Assembly (NCBI GenBank): GCA_029964075.1
Contig: CM057141.1
Location: forward strand, 15,376,001-15,440,000
DNA: 64,000 bases
Direction of reading: 5' to 3'
Origin: Patiria pectinifera
Taxonomy: Eukaryota; Echinodermata; Asteroidea; Valvatida; Asterinidae
Positions 23,255-35,600 of this stretch are shown here, in pieces (positions within the stretch are counted from its first letter, which is position 1; the number at the start of each line of letters is the position of its first letter). Under the pieces are notes generated by a model, which was not told the DNA's origin, ran no database searches, and was given only the letters and a program-made list of their open reading frames with translations. The position numbers and the translations under genes are program-made.

Positions 23255-23991
23255 AAAGGCGACACCCTTGATGGGTGCTACTATTGAGAAAAGCGACACC
23301 ATTGATGGGTGCTACCATAATCTCACCCTTGATAAGTGCTACTTTTGAGAAATACAACACCCTTAATGTTACCATTGAGAAGGACGACACCCTTGATGGG
23401 TGCTACTATATCGCCCTTGATGGGTGCTACTATTGAGAAGGACGACACCCTTGATGGGTGCTACTATTGAGAAGAACGACACCCTTGATGGGCGCTACAC
23501 CATGTACTGTATTGATTAACACGACACCCTTGATGGGTGGTACTAAGGCAACACCCTTGATGGGTGCCGTACTAGTGAGAAGAACGACACCCTTGATGGG
23601 TGCTACACGACACCCTTGCTGGATGGTACTAAGGCAACACCCTTGATGGGTGCTACTATTGAGACGAACGACACCCTTGATGGGTGCTACTACTGTATTG
23701 ATTAACACGACACCCTTGATGGGTGCTACTATTGATTAACACAACACCCTTGATGGGTGATCGAGAAAGACCTCACCCTTGATGGGTGCTTCTATTGATT
23801 AACACGACACCCTTGACGGGTGCTACTATTGATTAACACAACACCCTTGATGGGTGATCAAGAAAGACCTCACCCTTGATGGGTGCTTCTATTGAGAAAT
23901 ACGACACCCTTGATGGGTGATTCTATTGATAAAGACGATACTCTTAATGGATACTTTTATTGAGAAATATAACACCCTTGATGGGTGCTAC
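23255..23991. repeat. minisatellite of ~23 palindromic units
   Basis: The core CACCCTTGATGGGTG is itself an inverted repeat (CACCC/GGGTG around TTGAT) and recurs about 23 times, separated by variable spacers of about 8-30 nt built from GCTACTATTGAGAA, ATTAACACGA or AAGGCA. Five or so copies are mutated (for example CACCATTGATGGGTG). Frames through the array encode peptides such as THQGC and APIKGV, explained by the repeat. Confidence 0.9.
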
Positions 23992-24480
23992 ATTGCCAAC
24001 AAATTAATTCAGTATAGAATTATTAATGTATAAAGTTGTAAAACCAGTAAGAGATTATGTTTTGTAGAGAAGACAAAGAGAGTTAAAGATAATAATTATA
24101 TTTTCCAAGGAACCTCTCCGCACGATTAATAGTTCATCAGACACAATCTTACCAAGCACCAGATGGGAAAGGAATAAAAATCCCGCCGCTTGGATGTGCA
24201 AATAAATTTGAAATAATTTGTTTCTTAATGCCAACGTTTTTGGGTGTCAGTAATGTACGATTCCGAAAATAATCACGTTTTCGAAATGAGCACTAGCGCG
24301 CTCTCGGTTCGATTGAAAACGCCTTTCAAAAAAGATAACGTATAAAATTAAGAGGCAAAAATCTTCAAAGGAAAAATGAATCAATGAAGAGAAATTATAG
24401 GAGCGTAAAAGTGAAATCGAAAAAAACCCCTAAATGCCAATCATTTTGTTCGATAAGAGTAGACTATCCATATCGACCTT

Positions 24481-25060
24481 CGGGTATATTAAAACAGCAA
24501 ATATATCGTTCGTTAACGATTACGAGTGAGTTCGTGTTGAGTTTGAGCGCGAACAAAGTTAGCGTCAATCATTACATTTTGTCAATCATTTGTTCGATTT
24601 GTGAATCGGAAGAAAATAAGACATGGACCGGCGGGTATGGATTGAAACAACAAATATATCGTTCGTTCACGATTAACGAGTTCGCGTTGAGTTCGAGTGC
24701 GATCAAAGTTAGCGTCAATCATTAGATCTTGTCAAGCATTTGTCAATCATTTGACCGATTTGTGTATCGGAAGAAAATAAGACGATGAACCTGCGGGTAT
24801 TGATTAAAACAAAAAATGTATCGTTCGTTCACGATTTACGAGTTCGTGTTGAGTTCGAGTGCGAACAAAGTTAGCGTCAATCATTAAATCTCGTCAAGCA
24901 TTTGTCAATCATTTGACCGATTAGTGTATAGGAAGAAAAAAAGACGGTGTATATCGACCTGCGGGTATATTAAAACAACAAATGTATCGTTCGTTGATTA
25001 CGAGTTCGTGTTGAGTTCAAGTGCGAACCAAGTTCGTGTTCGAGCTCAAGTGCGAACAAA
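24481..25060. repeat. ~160-bp repeat, four copies
   Basis: Units start with GCGGGTAT...TTAAAACAA near 24481, 24632, 24793 and 24962. They share TATCGTTCGTTCACGATTA, GAGTTCGTGTTGAGTTCGAG and GTCAATCATTTG. The fourth copy decays into short repeats of AAGTTCGTGTTCGAG. No coding role seen. Confidence 0.8.
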
Positions 25061-25129
25061 GTTACAAGAGTACAAGTAACGTACAAGAACGAAATGTGTA
25101 CACGACTACGAGTGTCTGCAGAATAATTG

Positions 25130-26260
25130 ATAGGGCCATGTGAAATTATGATTGGGCCATGCATGTGTATGATTGGGCCAACTGCAGCACCTGCTATTTA
25201 GGAAGGATTTTTATGTCGAAATCATGATGGGGCCATGTGTAGTAAATCGTTCTGCTTCTCTTCCAATTTGCACCATCTGTACACTTTTGTTTAATCATGT
25301 CTACTGCTTGACATTTAAAGACAATGATTGTGAGCTGTAGCAGGGTCAATGTTTGTACGGAATATTTTTTTTCCGTTTGTAACAATTCCGAATGTTAGAT
25401 ATTTAGGGCCATGTGTACGAATCAAACTTTTTGATTCTAGTCGCGTCTATCATACATTTTCTCGTCGTTCCATATTGATTGTCATCGTGAAAAAAATCCT
25501 AGGGCCATGTGTACAAAACTGTCATTGCCGTTTTGAAGATATTTCTGCCAAACCCAATTTTTCTTGCGTTATCTTCTGTACTTAGGCCCTATATGTGACA
25601 GATTATTTACAGGATGCCAGGGCCATGTGAACATGTCTTACTTTGTTTTTGTAGAAAATCTTTCCAATTTATTATGCGAAACATTTAGGGCCATATGAAG
25701 TAGTGTAGAGATCTTCTATTCCTCCGTTCTGTAGAAATTTCTACAATTTTCTTGAAAGCTGCTTGTGCATTCATCCCGTCTTGAGTGCAAATCATCGTGT
25801 AACTGTAATATGCTCTAGGGTCATGTGTTAAGTATCCATAGCCATTTTGAAGCTTAAAAAAAGCTCAAATGTTGGATCTAAGTTTTCTTGTATACTCTGT
25901 ATATTCCTCACCTGTTGTAACTTCACCGTAGTTAATGGAGTGGATACTCTATAGGGCCATGTTTAAGAATCTACTATTTGTCCATGTGACAAACATTTTC
26001 TTGGAGATCTATTGTTTAAAAAAGCTCTACGTGTATAGGGCCATGTGCAGATCCTACAGATACATCGAAACATTATGTAGCGGTCGTGAAACGTAATCAG
26101 AATGATGGTTTCAACGACTCCACGATTATTTTGTGACATGAAATAGTCTCTGATCCTTGTCGAAATGTGTCTTATGGACATGAAGTATTGTTTGTGATAT
26201 TTTGTTCTTCCATAATATCCGATTCGCAAAGATCGATAATTGCCTTTTGTGTTAGGGCCA
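25130..26260. repeat. region punctuated by a recurring GGGCCATGTG word
   Basis: TAGGGCCATGTG or close variants occur near 25132, 25154, 25229, 25405, 25500, 25619, 25686, 25816, 25952, 26036 and 26253, all in the same orientation, separated by 20-220 nt of AT-rich sequence that I could not align between intervals. It may be a very old tandem repeat in which only this word survives, or a set of spaced binding or processing sites. Confidence 0.6.
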
Positions 26261-26599
26261 TTGTGTCAATTTTGTTTATTGTAACTCGGGTGTAATGACA
26301 CCTGTAGCGTCGGATACACCTTGTAATCGCTCTGTAAAGTGTATAGCCTGAATTTACAGGATGAAACAATGTGCATGAATTAATTTAACAACCACAACAC
26401 CAGTGGAGGATTTGATTGATGGTACATTTGAATTCTGATAAGTCCGATCACAGCTGGTCGGCAATGTGAATGTTGTTTCCCATTGAACCGCGTTGCGCGT
26501 CAGTGGATGCGCGTTGCTTTGCGCAAACTGGAATATCATCTTCGCGAGCAGTAGGCCAAATTATCTATTTGACTAATTCTTTCTCAACGGTTGAATCAA

Positions 26600-27650
26600 T
26601 TACAGTGGTCAGGTAAGGGCCACTAACTGGATTATTTTCACTGTCTGTATGTAAGATACTTTGCATCCAATTAGGCTTAGAGATCTAAGTAGCGTAGACC
26701 TAAACTAAGTTTCCCTTTTTTCCTCTATGGTTGTATCTTTAAAGTGGTCAGGTGAGGACTACTATTACGTTTCCTTCTCTTTATACCACAGCACTGGTCA
26801 CAAATTTGATCAGGAATCCACTGTACATTGTAGTTACAAAACCTAGCTCCGCTAGGAAGACTTCTTTTATTTTCAGCAACTTGCAATTAGATTAGGAGGA
26901 CCGGCAAGCCAGAGTGCTCATGCCAGGAGCTGCTGATACGGAGGAACCGGAAGCAGGGAGGAGGAACACCGGATGACTGAAGACCCTGCTTGCCGGGCAT
27001 CCCATTACTGATTTCCCAGGTAAAAATATTAATGTTATTTTCCTTTCGAACAATGTCTTAGGGTGGTTTAAATTGTTCTGATTATTTTGTCTGCGATTAA
27101 TGATACCTTATTTTTTTTAATACGATAAATCTAGAGGAAAATAAATTTAATGTGAAATTAATAATCACTTAACAACTTCACAAAAGAAGAGCAACAGGCG
27201 CATTATTGTCCCGCACACATTTTCTTACATGTGTTCCTTCTAATCTTCTGGCAGAGATGATCGACGGTCTGCAAGATGAGATGTCATTCCGGACGAAGAT
27301 ACGACTTCTGAATCCCAAGGAACCGGAAGCACGGAGGAGGACCGACGGAAGGACTGATGACCTGCTTGCAGAGCAAGTCTTCACCAATTCTTGAGGTAAT
27401 TTAGCAAAAGGGATTTAGATGTATTTTTCATTTATTCATTTTCTATTTTTGTCTTAGTCTTCGGGAAGTGGCATATCGAACTTTTTATGACAATCTTTTT
27501 ATCGATAGTTAGGTTGTGCTTCGAATGTGAAATGTAAAATAATAAAAAGGACCTATTTCTGTTATCTTTGCAGATTCCTCTTGTTTCATGTAAGCAGCAT
27601 AGACGATAACGGAGTGCAGTTGTTCACAAAGGCAAGGACACGAATTTTAG
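26600..27650 (+). ncRNA. possible spliced non-coding transcript
   Basis: Exon-like blocks with good plus-strand splice sites but no conserved frame: CAG|GTAAGG at 26612, TTTTCAG at about 26876 to CCCAG|GTAAAA at about 27019, a block ending TTGAG|GTAATT at about 27396, and CTTTGCAG at 27573. The second and third blocks share GGAACCGGAAGCA.GGAGGAG and a CTGATGACCTGCTTGC-like tail, as if one exon had been duplicated. Each has stops in all frames or only a short frame. Purely inferred from splice motifs. Confidence 0.25.
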
Positions 27651-28990
27651 CATCACTCGACTGAGTTTTACAATAGTCAGTAGCTCCTGAAAAGTTCCCA
27701 AGTCCGTTTCTAAATGGACGCCCCGCGCACAAAAAGATAATTCAGATGGGTATTCAATGGGGTAGGAAAACAATGGCATCAAGTGGATTTGGGTTTGATA
27801 GTGTTTCATTAGGAATCCCTGAAATTTGTTTCAAAGAATGTAATCGAAATAATTGTATATCATGAGAGATGATAATTTATTTCAGTGCCGTTCGAAACTG
27901 CTATACCACTGGCAGGCCTCCACGTACATGTACATGTACATGTACATGTAATAAGGGTGCAGACCAGTAAATGGGTCCGAAATTGCCTGCGCCGGCCAAA
28001 TCAAAATCTTCGGTATTTGAGCATGCTGTGGGCCATGAACTTGAGGGTTTGTAAAAAATATGGGTGGAAACCGTGCACAGGACTTGGAGCTTGCAGTTCT
28101 GTGTAATTTTGATGTAATTTGGACCCTAAAAGCGCTCTACTTTGCAATGGAGTGTAGGCATCGTTTTTCAAAATGGCGATGGGCTTCAGGACTATTTTCA
28201 GGGGTGATCATTTCAGATGGAAATTTCTCCTAAAAGTCATCAGTTGACCCCCCGAAAATTGAAAAGAAAATGAAAGATGATGAAATAAGCTTTAATTTGA
28301 TGTGTGTCTCGAACACCTTGGAGAGTTGTGAGTATTTTTCCCGAATTTTTGAAGTGGGAGCATTTACCATTGGGGTCAATGGAAGTTTATTTACTGGTCT
28401 GCTACCATAAACGCGTGTGGGGGATATATCCATTGATCTACACGTACACACACTCTCAGTGTAGTACTAGTGGAGTAATGTATGGAGATCAATGGAGTAA
28501 TCGCGCGATGGGAACTAGACTATTCAATTGTTGGGGAAACCGGTTTACATTGCTACCTGACTATACTATTGTGTTTGTTCTGCAAAAATATTGCACTGCG
28601 TACCTGCGTTTGCGGAGCACAACATTCTTCAGCAGTCCCCGCAGCATTGTTTAGATTGTGGCCGTCTAGATCGCTCCTTGCTCTATTGCTCCAAGTAATT
28701 AAAACGTAAGGTATTTTTTGGGTGTAAACTGGTTAAAGTTACTGTCAGAATGAGAAGTATAGTTACATTTATCTTCTTGTATAAATGTTAATTGTTCGGA
28801 TGAGGATTTTGGCTAACTTCTTGCATGTCTTTGTTGTTATTTGTACCGACAATGACCGACAAAATGACCGAGTAACAAAACAGTCAGTACAATATATGGT
28901 GGGCCTAGAGACAAAGACTTTATCACTTTACTGTATAGCTTGAAATTTCCAGCTTTCTTGGCTCATTACATTGGCCTAAATAGTCTGAGT
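27650..28990. other. no recognised gene
   Basis: AT-rich intergenic DNA upstream of the receptor gene. It contains a 27-bp GTACAT microsatellite at 27924-27950, which is fully self-complementary. A 116-codon frame at 28304 has no recognisable domain. Confidence 0.5.
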
Positions 28991-28993
28991 AAC

Positions 28994-29153
28994 TTGGACC
29001 CAACTTATCGCCTTTTTAACATTCGGACATGGTCTGGCGATAGTTAGCTTGAGTAACTCCAGCTGACATGCTCATATTCATTCACATGCTACATGTGAAT
29101 GAATATGAGCATGTCAGCTGGAGTTACTCAAGCTAGGCGATAGTGGGGTCCAA
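28994..29153. repeat. perfect 44-bp-stem hairpin inside a longer inverted repeat
   Basis: 29045-29088 and 29092-29135 are perfectly complementary with a CTA loop (…CATTCACATG-CTA-CATGTGAATG…). Outside it TTGGACCCAACTTATCGCC (28994-29012) pairs imperfectly with GGCGATAGTGGGGTCCAA (29136-29153). Either strand would fold into a 91-nt perfect hairpin. Confidence 0.9.
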
Positions 29154-29610
29154 GCAAATCCTTGTATGCCGAGCAACACAATTCTGTCATTGACCCAAAA
29201 ACCCAACATTGCTCAACAAAAACATCAGATTTCACCCTCAAATTTGGCCCATAAATTACTAGATACGCCACCTGAGCTACAAGTAGACATCAATGACTTA
29301 GATGGTTGTACTGAAGTTTACTTACGATCCGGATGAAAAGTGAAATTTCCCGTTCAGTCCCGTTACACTGTCAATTCCTAAAAATCCATATTTCGTGATA
29401 ATTTGATCATTTTGTTTTATGATGTTTGCAAATGTTGTATCTTCCCTTTAAGCCCACAAATGAACCACTCGGCTACAACTCCAAAAACAAATCACCACCA
29501 TTCTTGTCGTCATTTGATGGCTTGATGGAGAAATTTCACATTGTTTCCTCATTGCAGGCAGTCTTCTCAGTTTTCAAGCAGAGCGTCGGTCATTGGGACC
29601 AATTGTAGCG

Positions 29611-32600
29611 ATGCATCTCCTTTTCATAGCAACTGTGTTACTGACACTTAACTTTCAAGAATCATTCACAAGCAAAACACTGCCTGGTATTGGTAAGTAG
29701 GCATTTTTTGGAAAGGAGTACAGTTTTGTGCATGTAATCCGTTTAATTTCTGAGGGTCTAGACATTCAGGTGTGCAGAGCCACCCTACAAACATATATCC
29801 ATGCATGTGAATTTTATGCGACCCCGCGCGCCAGCCAATCGGAGACCCATTTTAGAAGTTGTGACATCATTTAGAGCAGAAATTCGACCAAAGCTGTTGA
29901 TTGGTCAATAGCTGCCATGTTTAAGTCATACAACATCAGGTAACCAAAGACGGGATAGACAGTGTCCACTGAATGGCTAGTCCGAAAATTTGGGACTCTC
30001 AATTCTGTGTATGAGAGTCCCAAAACCTAAGCCTTAAGGTATCCATATTGTGCAAAAGTTTGTGCTGCATAATAAAACCAGTGTGAATCAAATTTGCCAG
30101 CTTCTTACTCACTACAGTTTCTTCAATAATCCCCGAAACTTTTGCCTCGCAAAGTTGCTGTTGTGAGCATTGCATCACCAAAAACTCAGCATTTAATCCT
30201 AATTTTGCAGGGAGTTATCGAAATCCAAACGCGAAACATCACGTTGATGTGTACTGCAATGCATTGTGCAAAAAGACTCCTCAGCTAAAACATTTTCATC
30301 ATGTAGATAAAACAGCGCCCTCTTGTTGATCTGAGTGAATGCAGAATGTTTCATTTTTTAACAGAGGGCGCTATGTTCATTTGGCCATCGATTAAAAAAA
30401 CAAGTAAGCTGCAAGGTTCTTCTTACACCTACCCAGAATACCTTGGGAATCACACCACCATTTCTAAAGCATGGAGAATGATGTGGATGGTTTTTGAACT
30501 GTCAAAAACTTGCCTTAAAATTGGATTTAAGGTCACAAATTTCGCAGGTGACATGCTTGCAACTATATCATTTTGATGTATGTGTTGTGTGGGCATTAAT
30601 TAGCCTAATGGTGAGTAAAAAAAACGTCAGTAGTAATTTTGCATGTTTTTATGCACTCACGGTCCCAGTCTACTGAATGGCCATAATCTGGAGGTCAAGA
30701 CGCAGTGTTGATTTTCATAATCTGCATGTATATCAGTCTGTTCCATAGACAAAAGTAACCCGACGGAAAATACCAGACTAAGCCTTACCCAGTTTTTAAT
30801 ATCCAAGTTTGAGCAAAAAAATTTGGCAGAAAAGTTGAAGTCATTTTTATTGGTACATGGACTTTCTTGGGAAAGAATGTTGCAACCTTACGCCACTTTT
30901 TTCTTCATATATCATCTCAAAGAAGGTCAGTCATTGCAAAAATGTTGAAAAACATGAATCTGGGACTGACAGACTTTTCGAATTTTGTTAGGAAATACTT
31001 AGAAAATGTTCTTGACTCTCCGTAGACTTTCTTGCATAGATGATGGTTGTCTTATGCTGTACGACGCAGACTTTTTTGAAATGGACAATCAGTTGTCCTT
31101 AAAACGCTTTTTCTTGAACTGCTTTCAGATGCCTCAGTGAGGTTAGTAGGAGGCACGACACGTTGCAGTGGACAGGTCCAAGTTTACCAGGGGGAATGGA
31201 TGAACCTCTACCGCACCCACTGGGGCGAGGCGGAGGGGCACGTGGTGTGCCGTCAGCTCGGCTGTGGGGACCTGGTCTCCCCTAATGCCAACTACAAAGA
31301 CAAGGCCAGCGCGTACCCGGTGTGGAGCGAACTAGTTTCCTGTAAGGGAGACGAGCTGACACTAATGAACTGTAGTCACAGCAGGAACGCAAGTGATAGT
31401 CTTGGGCCAGAGACGTATAGGGCGGCTGTTGCTTGCCATCAAGACGACCTAGAAAATGCACCAGGTAGGTTAGGGGAAAAAAGGGTAAAAGAACCAAGTA
31501 AATACACCTTTCGCATTAAGGGTAGAGTACATCACTTGCAGCTATCCAAAAGGTAACTGACAAAATTTTTGATGGAAAGTTTACTTGGTTTAAAGATGGA
31601 AATGGCACTTAACTCTCTGTTAAATTATTCTTTCTGGCATGCTGTCATTTTGAAGAAAACAATAAAAGAAGGTCATTTCCAAAGATGTGTCATTTGCTAT
31701 AATTTGTCGGTACAGTGCGTGACATTGCGTAGCTACAATCGGCTGAATGAGAACTTGTCCGGGACTCGGCAACTTTCAAATTGAAATCGAGATCCTAGAA
31801 TATTGTGTTTTTTTTGGAATATACAGCATTCACTTAAAACTGCATCAGGTTAGTTGTTAAGCACCCTTCTTTAGATTTTGAGCACTTTTGTTGCTTCAAA
31901 CGGAAAAAAATGCACAAATGACAAATGATAGACTCTACCTTTAAGGTGGAGTTTGAGGGCAATGGTTTTCTATTGCTTGCTAGGATAGGCATAAGTAAGC
32001 CTTTTGTGCATTCATTGTGGATAAATTCAAATAACAAAGAAAACTCTAGGTCTATAAGAAGATGCTAAATGGGCTTCCTGGAGTGAATTTAACACTCTTG
32101 CATATTTTGTGTAGATGATATTCATGTTTTGGAAGAGTGTGAAAAATACATGTATGTGAAGAGTGTGAAATTTGACACTTTGCGTGCATGTTAGGTCTGG
32201 TTGTTATGAATGCTGTCTCAAAACATCCGTAAGACATTAGGAAGTCATAAAGGTTTGGCATGAAAAGCCATCACACTGTGATAATATCCAAAACATGATA
32301 TATAAAAAAAATTATGATTAGAGGAGGATCTCCCTTAATCCCTTTAGTGCTAAAAGTAAAGGCAAAGGGGGACGAACCTGTGTTCACAGGAGTGCCCATC
32401 TCCCTTTCGAAGCAATTGGGCCAGGCTCGAGTCCATGAAATGCTGCTGTGGGGGGATCGCCACAGCATTGTGTACTGCTGGTACCCATTTAACACCTGGG
32501 TAGAGAGGAGTAATTGAGGTAGAGTGCCTTACTCAAGGGCACAACACGAATGGCAATGGTGGGGCTCAAACCCACAATCTCACCATCATGAACCCTGTGC

Positions 32601-35600
32601 CCTACCGCTAGACCACACATGCCCACAAGTTAGCTAAGGCTGGTTGAACGCAAGTGATTATTGCATTTTTTTGGTGGTTTCATAATACCAGAGTCCATGG
32701 CAGTCCGCCTTATCAACGGAACCACTCCCAACTCAGGCCGGGTCGAGATCTACTACAACGGCGAGTGGGGGACCATCTGTGGACTGAACAGCTGGTCGCT
32801 CACCGACGGCCAGGTGGTGTGTCGCCAGCTAGGATACGCATCCGCAGTGGCCGTCAAGGGTTACATGGAGCCATTCGGTCGCGGCTACGGATCCATCCTG
32901 TTGTCGTTTGTGGATTGCGACGGGCACGAGGAGAAACTGGGCGACTGCCGTCACGAGGGATGGTACCAGCACAACTGTGACCATTACTATGATGTCGGGG
33001 TCATCTGCAAAACATCAAGTACGTGTCTGTTTAGTTTCCGCCTTGCGCTTGCCAGTGATAGAGACCTGTTGCATTGGCGAAAACAAACTCCCTGAATCCT
33101 GCAAAATCCCGCGCCAATGACTGTCAGTATGTTGAGGCTTTTTTTTTGGCCAGTGACATCCTGGAGCAGTTCGGAAGACTTTAAGCATAATCCAGGCCTA
33201 TATTTATGCATGGCTGAGCAAAAACAACACAAGGTCCGGCCCAAGACCTTGACAAAGTGCATCCTACACAATCAGTAACGCACTTTTGCCATGTAACCTC
33301 AATCCTCCAAATTCCTCCACTTTTGCAAAGAGGATTTTGAAGGATTCAGGGCGATTAGGGTTAATGAATTAGTTCAGTTCAGAAGCCATTTTGGATAATG
33401 ATGTCTTAAGATGTATCAAAGGTTGATGCTTACCTTAAACTTGGTTAATTGCAGAAAGTACCACAAAAAAACCAATACGACTTCATTTTGTAAACAGTTG
33501 GAATATCGAATTAGCTTATAGTATTATCAAGCTACTCCAGAATTTGAATAACTCGGTGGATATTTTGTAACCATGAGACAAATCTCTGATGAAATTTCCC
33601 CCAATCCAGATGAAACTGGCATCCGACTTGTCGACGGCCCGTCGCAATATGAGGGGCGAGTGGAGCTGTACTACAACGGCGAGTGGGGTACAATATGCGA
33701 CGATGGCTGGGGCATAGAGGACGCGCGTGTTGTCTGTCGTCAGCTGGGCTACGGGCCGGCCATTTCAACCGGGAGGACTTACAGCCAGGGTCAGGGTGCC
33801 ATACTGCAGTCTGATGTGAATTGTCATGGTTGGGAAACCTCGATCATGGACTGTGACATGCCACGCTGGTACCCATCTACAGCGGGTTGCCATCACCATG
33901 AGGACGCCGGGGTGAAATGCGACGTACCAGAAGGTATAAACGAATCCGATTTTGAAATTAGAGTGATGGTTTGGTGTGCCTGTAATCATGGTAATGGGGC
34001 GCTTCCATGCCTGAGCGCTCTTTGCAGGTGCATTCTGTTAATAGCGTTTTGCTCCAAAAAGGAAAGTCATGTTATGCGTAAGTTTAGCAATTGCAACTTA
34101 ATAACATGTACCTATGGAAAGTTGAAGCCAATTGCCGTGGACGTGTGTGTAACAGTCCACCTTAGTCACATAATTTGGGTGGGGCCTTAGCAGCCTAATG
34201 TCAATTTAAACGAACTACCTATTTGGGAGAAGAAACTCTGAAACAAAATGGCAAATCCTTCATAAAATTATTGATTCAAAAAGGTTTGCTAAAATATAAA
34301 TACATACTTTCAACATGTCATAAATACTGATGTGGTAATTAACAACATCTTCTTACAGAATTTAGTTGAAAATCTCTGCCAGCACGTTTTCATTTTCAAG
34401 CTTCTTTTTAAAAATAGACATAATTACCAATGCCTTGGTGGATATATGGGCTATGTAAGACTCTGGTATTATTAAGAGCCTTACTTAAAGAATGCTACTT
34501 TTCAAATAAACCACTGAGGAATACTGACTAGGCACATTCACATTATCATTTATGAATCTGCCAGATTCATATCCAGGAGTCTGACTCCTTTTCTGGCCAC
34601 TCTTCTGTCACTACCCACAGAACCATTGGTAACATCACTTGTAACACCTCTAATGTCATATATCTCATTTCTTGCAGGGTCTGTGGAGTGCAGTATGTGG
34701 GTGAGACTAAGAATACGCTCAAGAAGCGTTTCTATGCCCACCGGTCAACGGTCAACTCCAAGAAACTAGACACCCCTGTTGGTCATCACTTCAACCTGCC
34801 TAACCACTCCATTTCTGATATGATTTTGCAGGGCATTGAATCTCTTGGCCATCGCAAGGACTCAGTTCGCCTCAGCAGAGAGAAAGTGTGGATGAATCGT
34901 CTTCGAAGTATTCAACCACATGGTCTCAACATCCAACTTGGAAATGATTATAAATCCTTTTCTTCCTCCATTGTCTTCTGTTACAGATAATCCACCTGGT
35001 CTTCCTTGTTTGTGTTTACCCATCTTCCCCCATCTTTCATCCCTTTCCACCTCCATACTGTTTCCCCCCCCCTCATAATCCCCCTTCACTCTCACACTCT
35101 TTTGTCCGCTCCCACTCCCTGTGACCTTTGATCCTTCCCCTTTCTGGTCCCTCCCCTGTTTATACCAGACCCCTTGTGGTTTGCCACCTCCCTTTGTTTC
35201 TTTGTTCTCTCATCCACCCTCCCCTGCATCTTTCCACACCTTTCCCACCTAATCCTCCTTTTGTGTTTCTTCTTTCAGCCCTGCATGTTTGTGTGCACCC
35301 CCATGTTAATGTATGTACCTCTGTCATTTCTGTTTTAGCCTCTGAAGAAGAACTTGCTAAGTTCGCAACGTCAGGCCACATTAATTTTTAGATTTAAAAA
35401 AAAAGAAGTAAAGTTGAACAAAGACTGCTGACTGAAGTAGGGTTTGAACTTGTGACCTCCGGATTGCTGTTCCAGTGCTCTACCAACTTAGCTGCCTGAA
35501 ACCGTGCTACAACAGGGCTGGGCAGCTAAGTTGGTAGAGCACTGGAATGACAATCCGGAGGTCGTTGGTTCCAACCCAACTCAAGTCAATTTCCTTTTTA

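Noticed and set aside
23430-23708. Frame encoding THQGC/APIKGV-type repeats as a protein
   Set aside because: Fully explained by the palindromic minisatellite.
23255-23991. Repeat-spacer pattern resembling a CRISPR array
   Set aside because: Spacers are of several recurring types rather than unique, their length varies widely, the repeats are only 15 bp, and the context is eukaryotic with introns and no cas genes.
35519-35577. Functional tRNA gene
   Set aside because: A- and B-box-like words and an anticodon stem are present, but the acceptor stem does not pair, and an inverted near-copy sits alongside as in SINEs.
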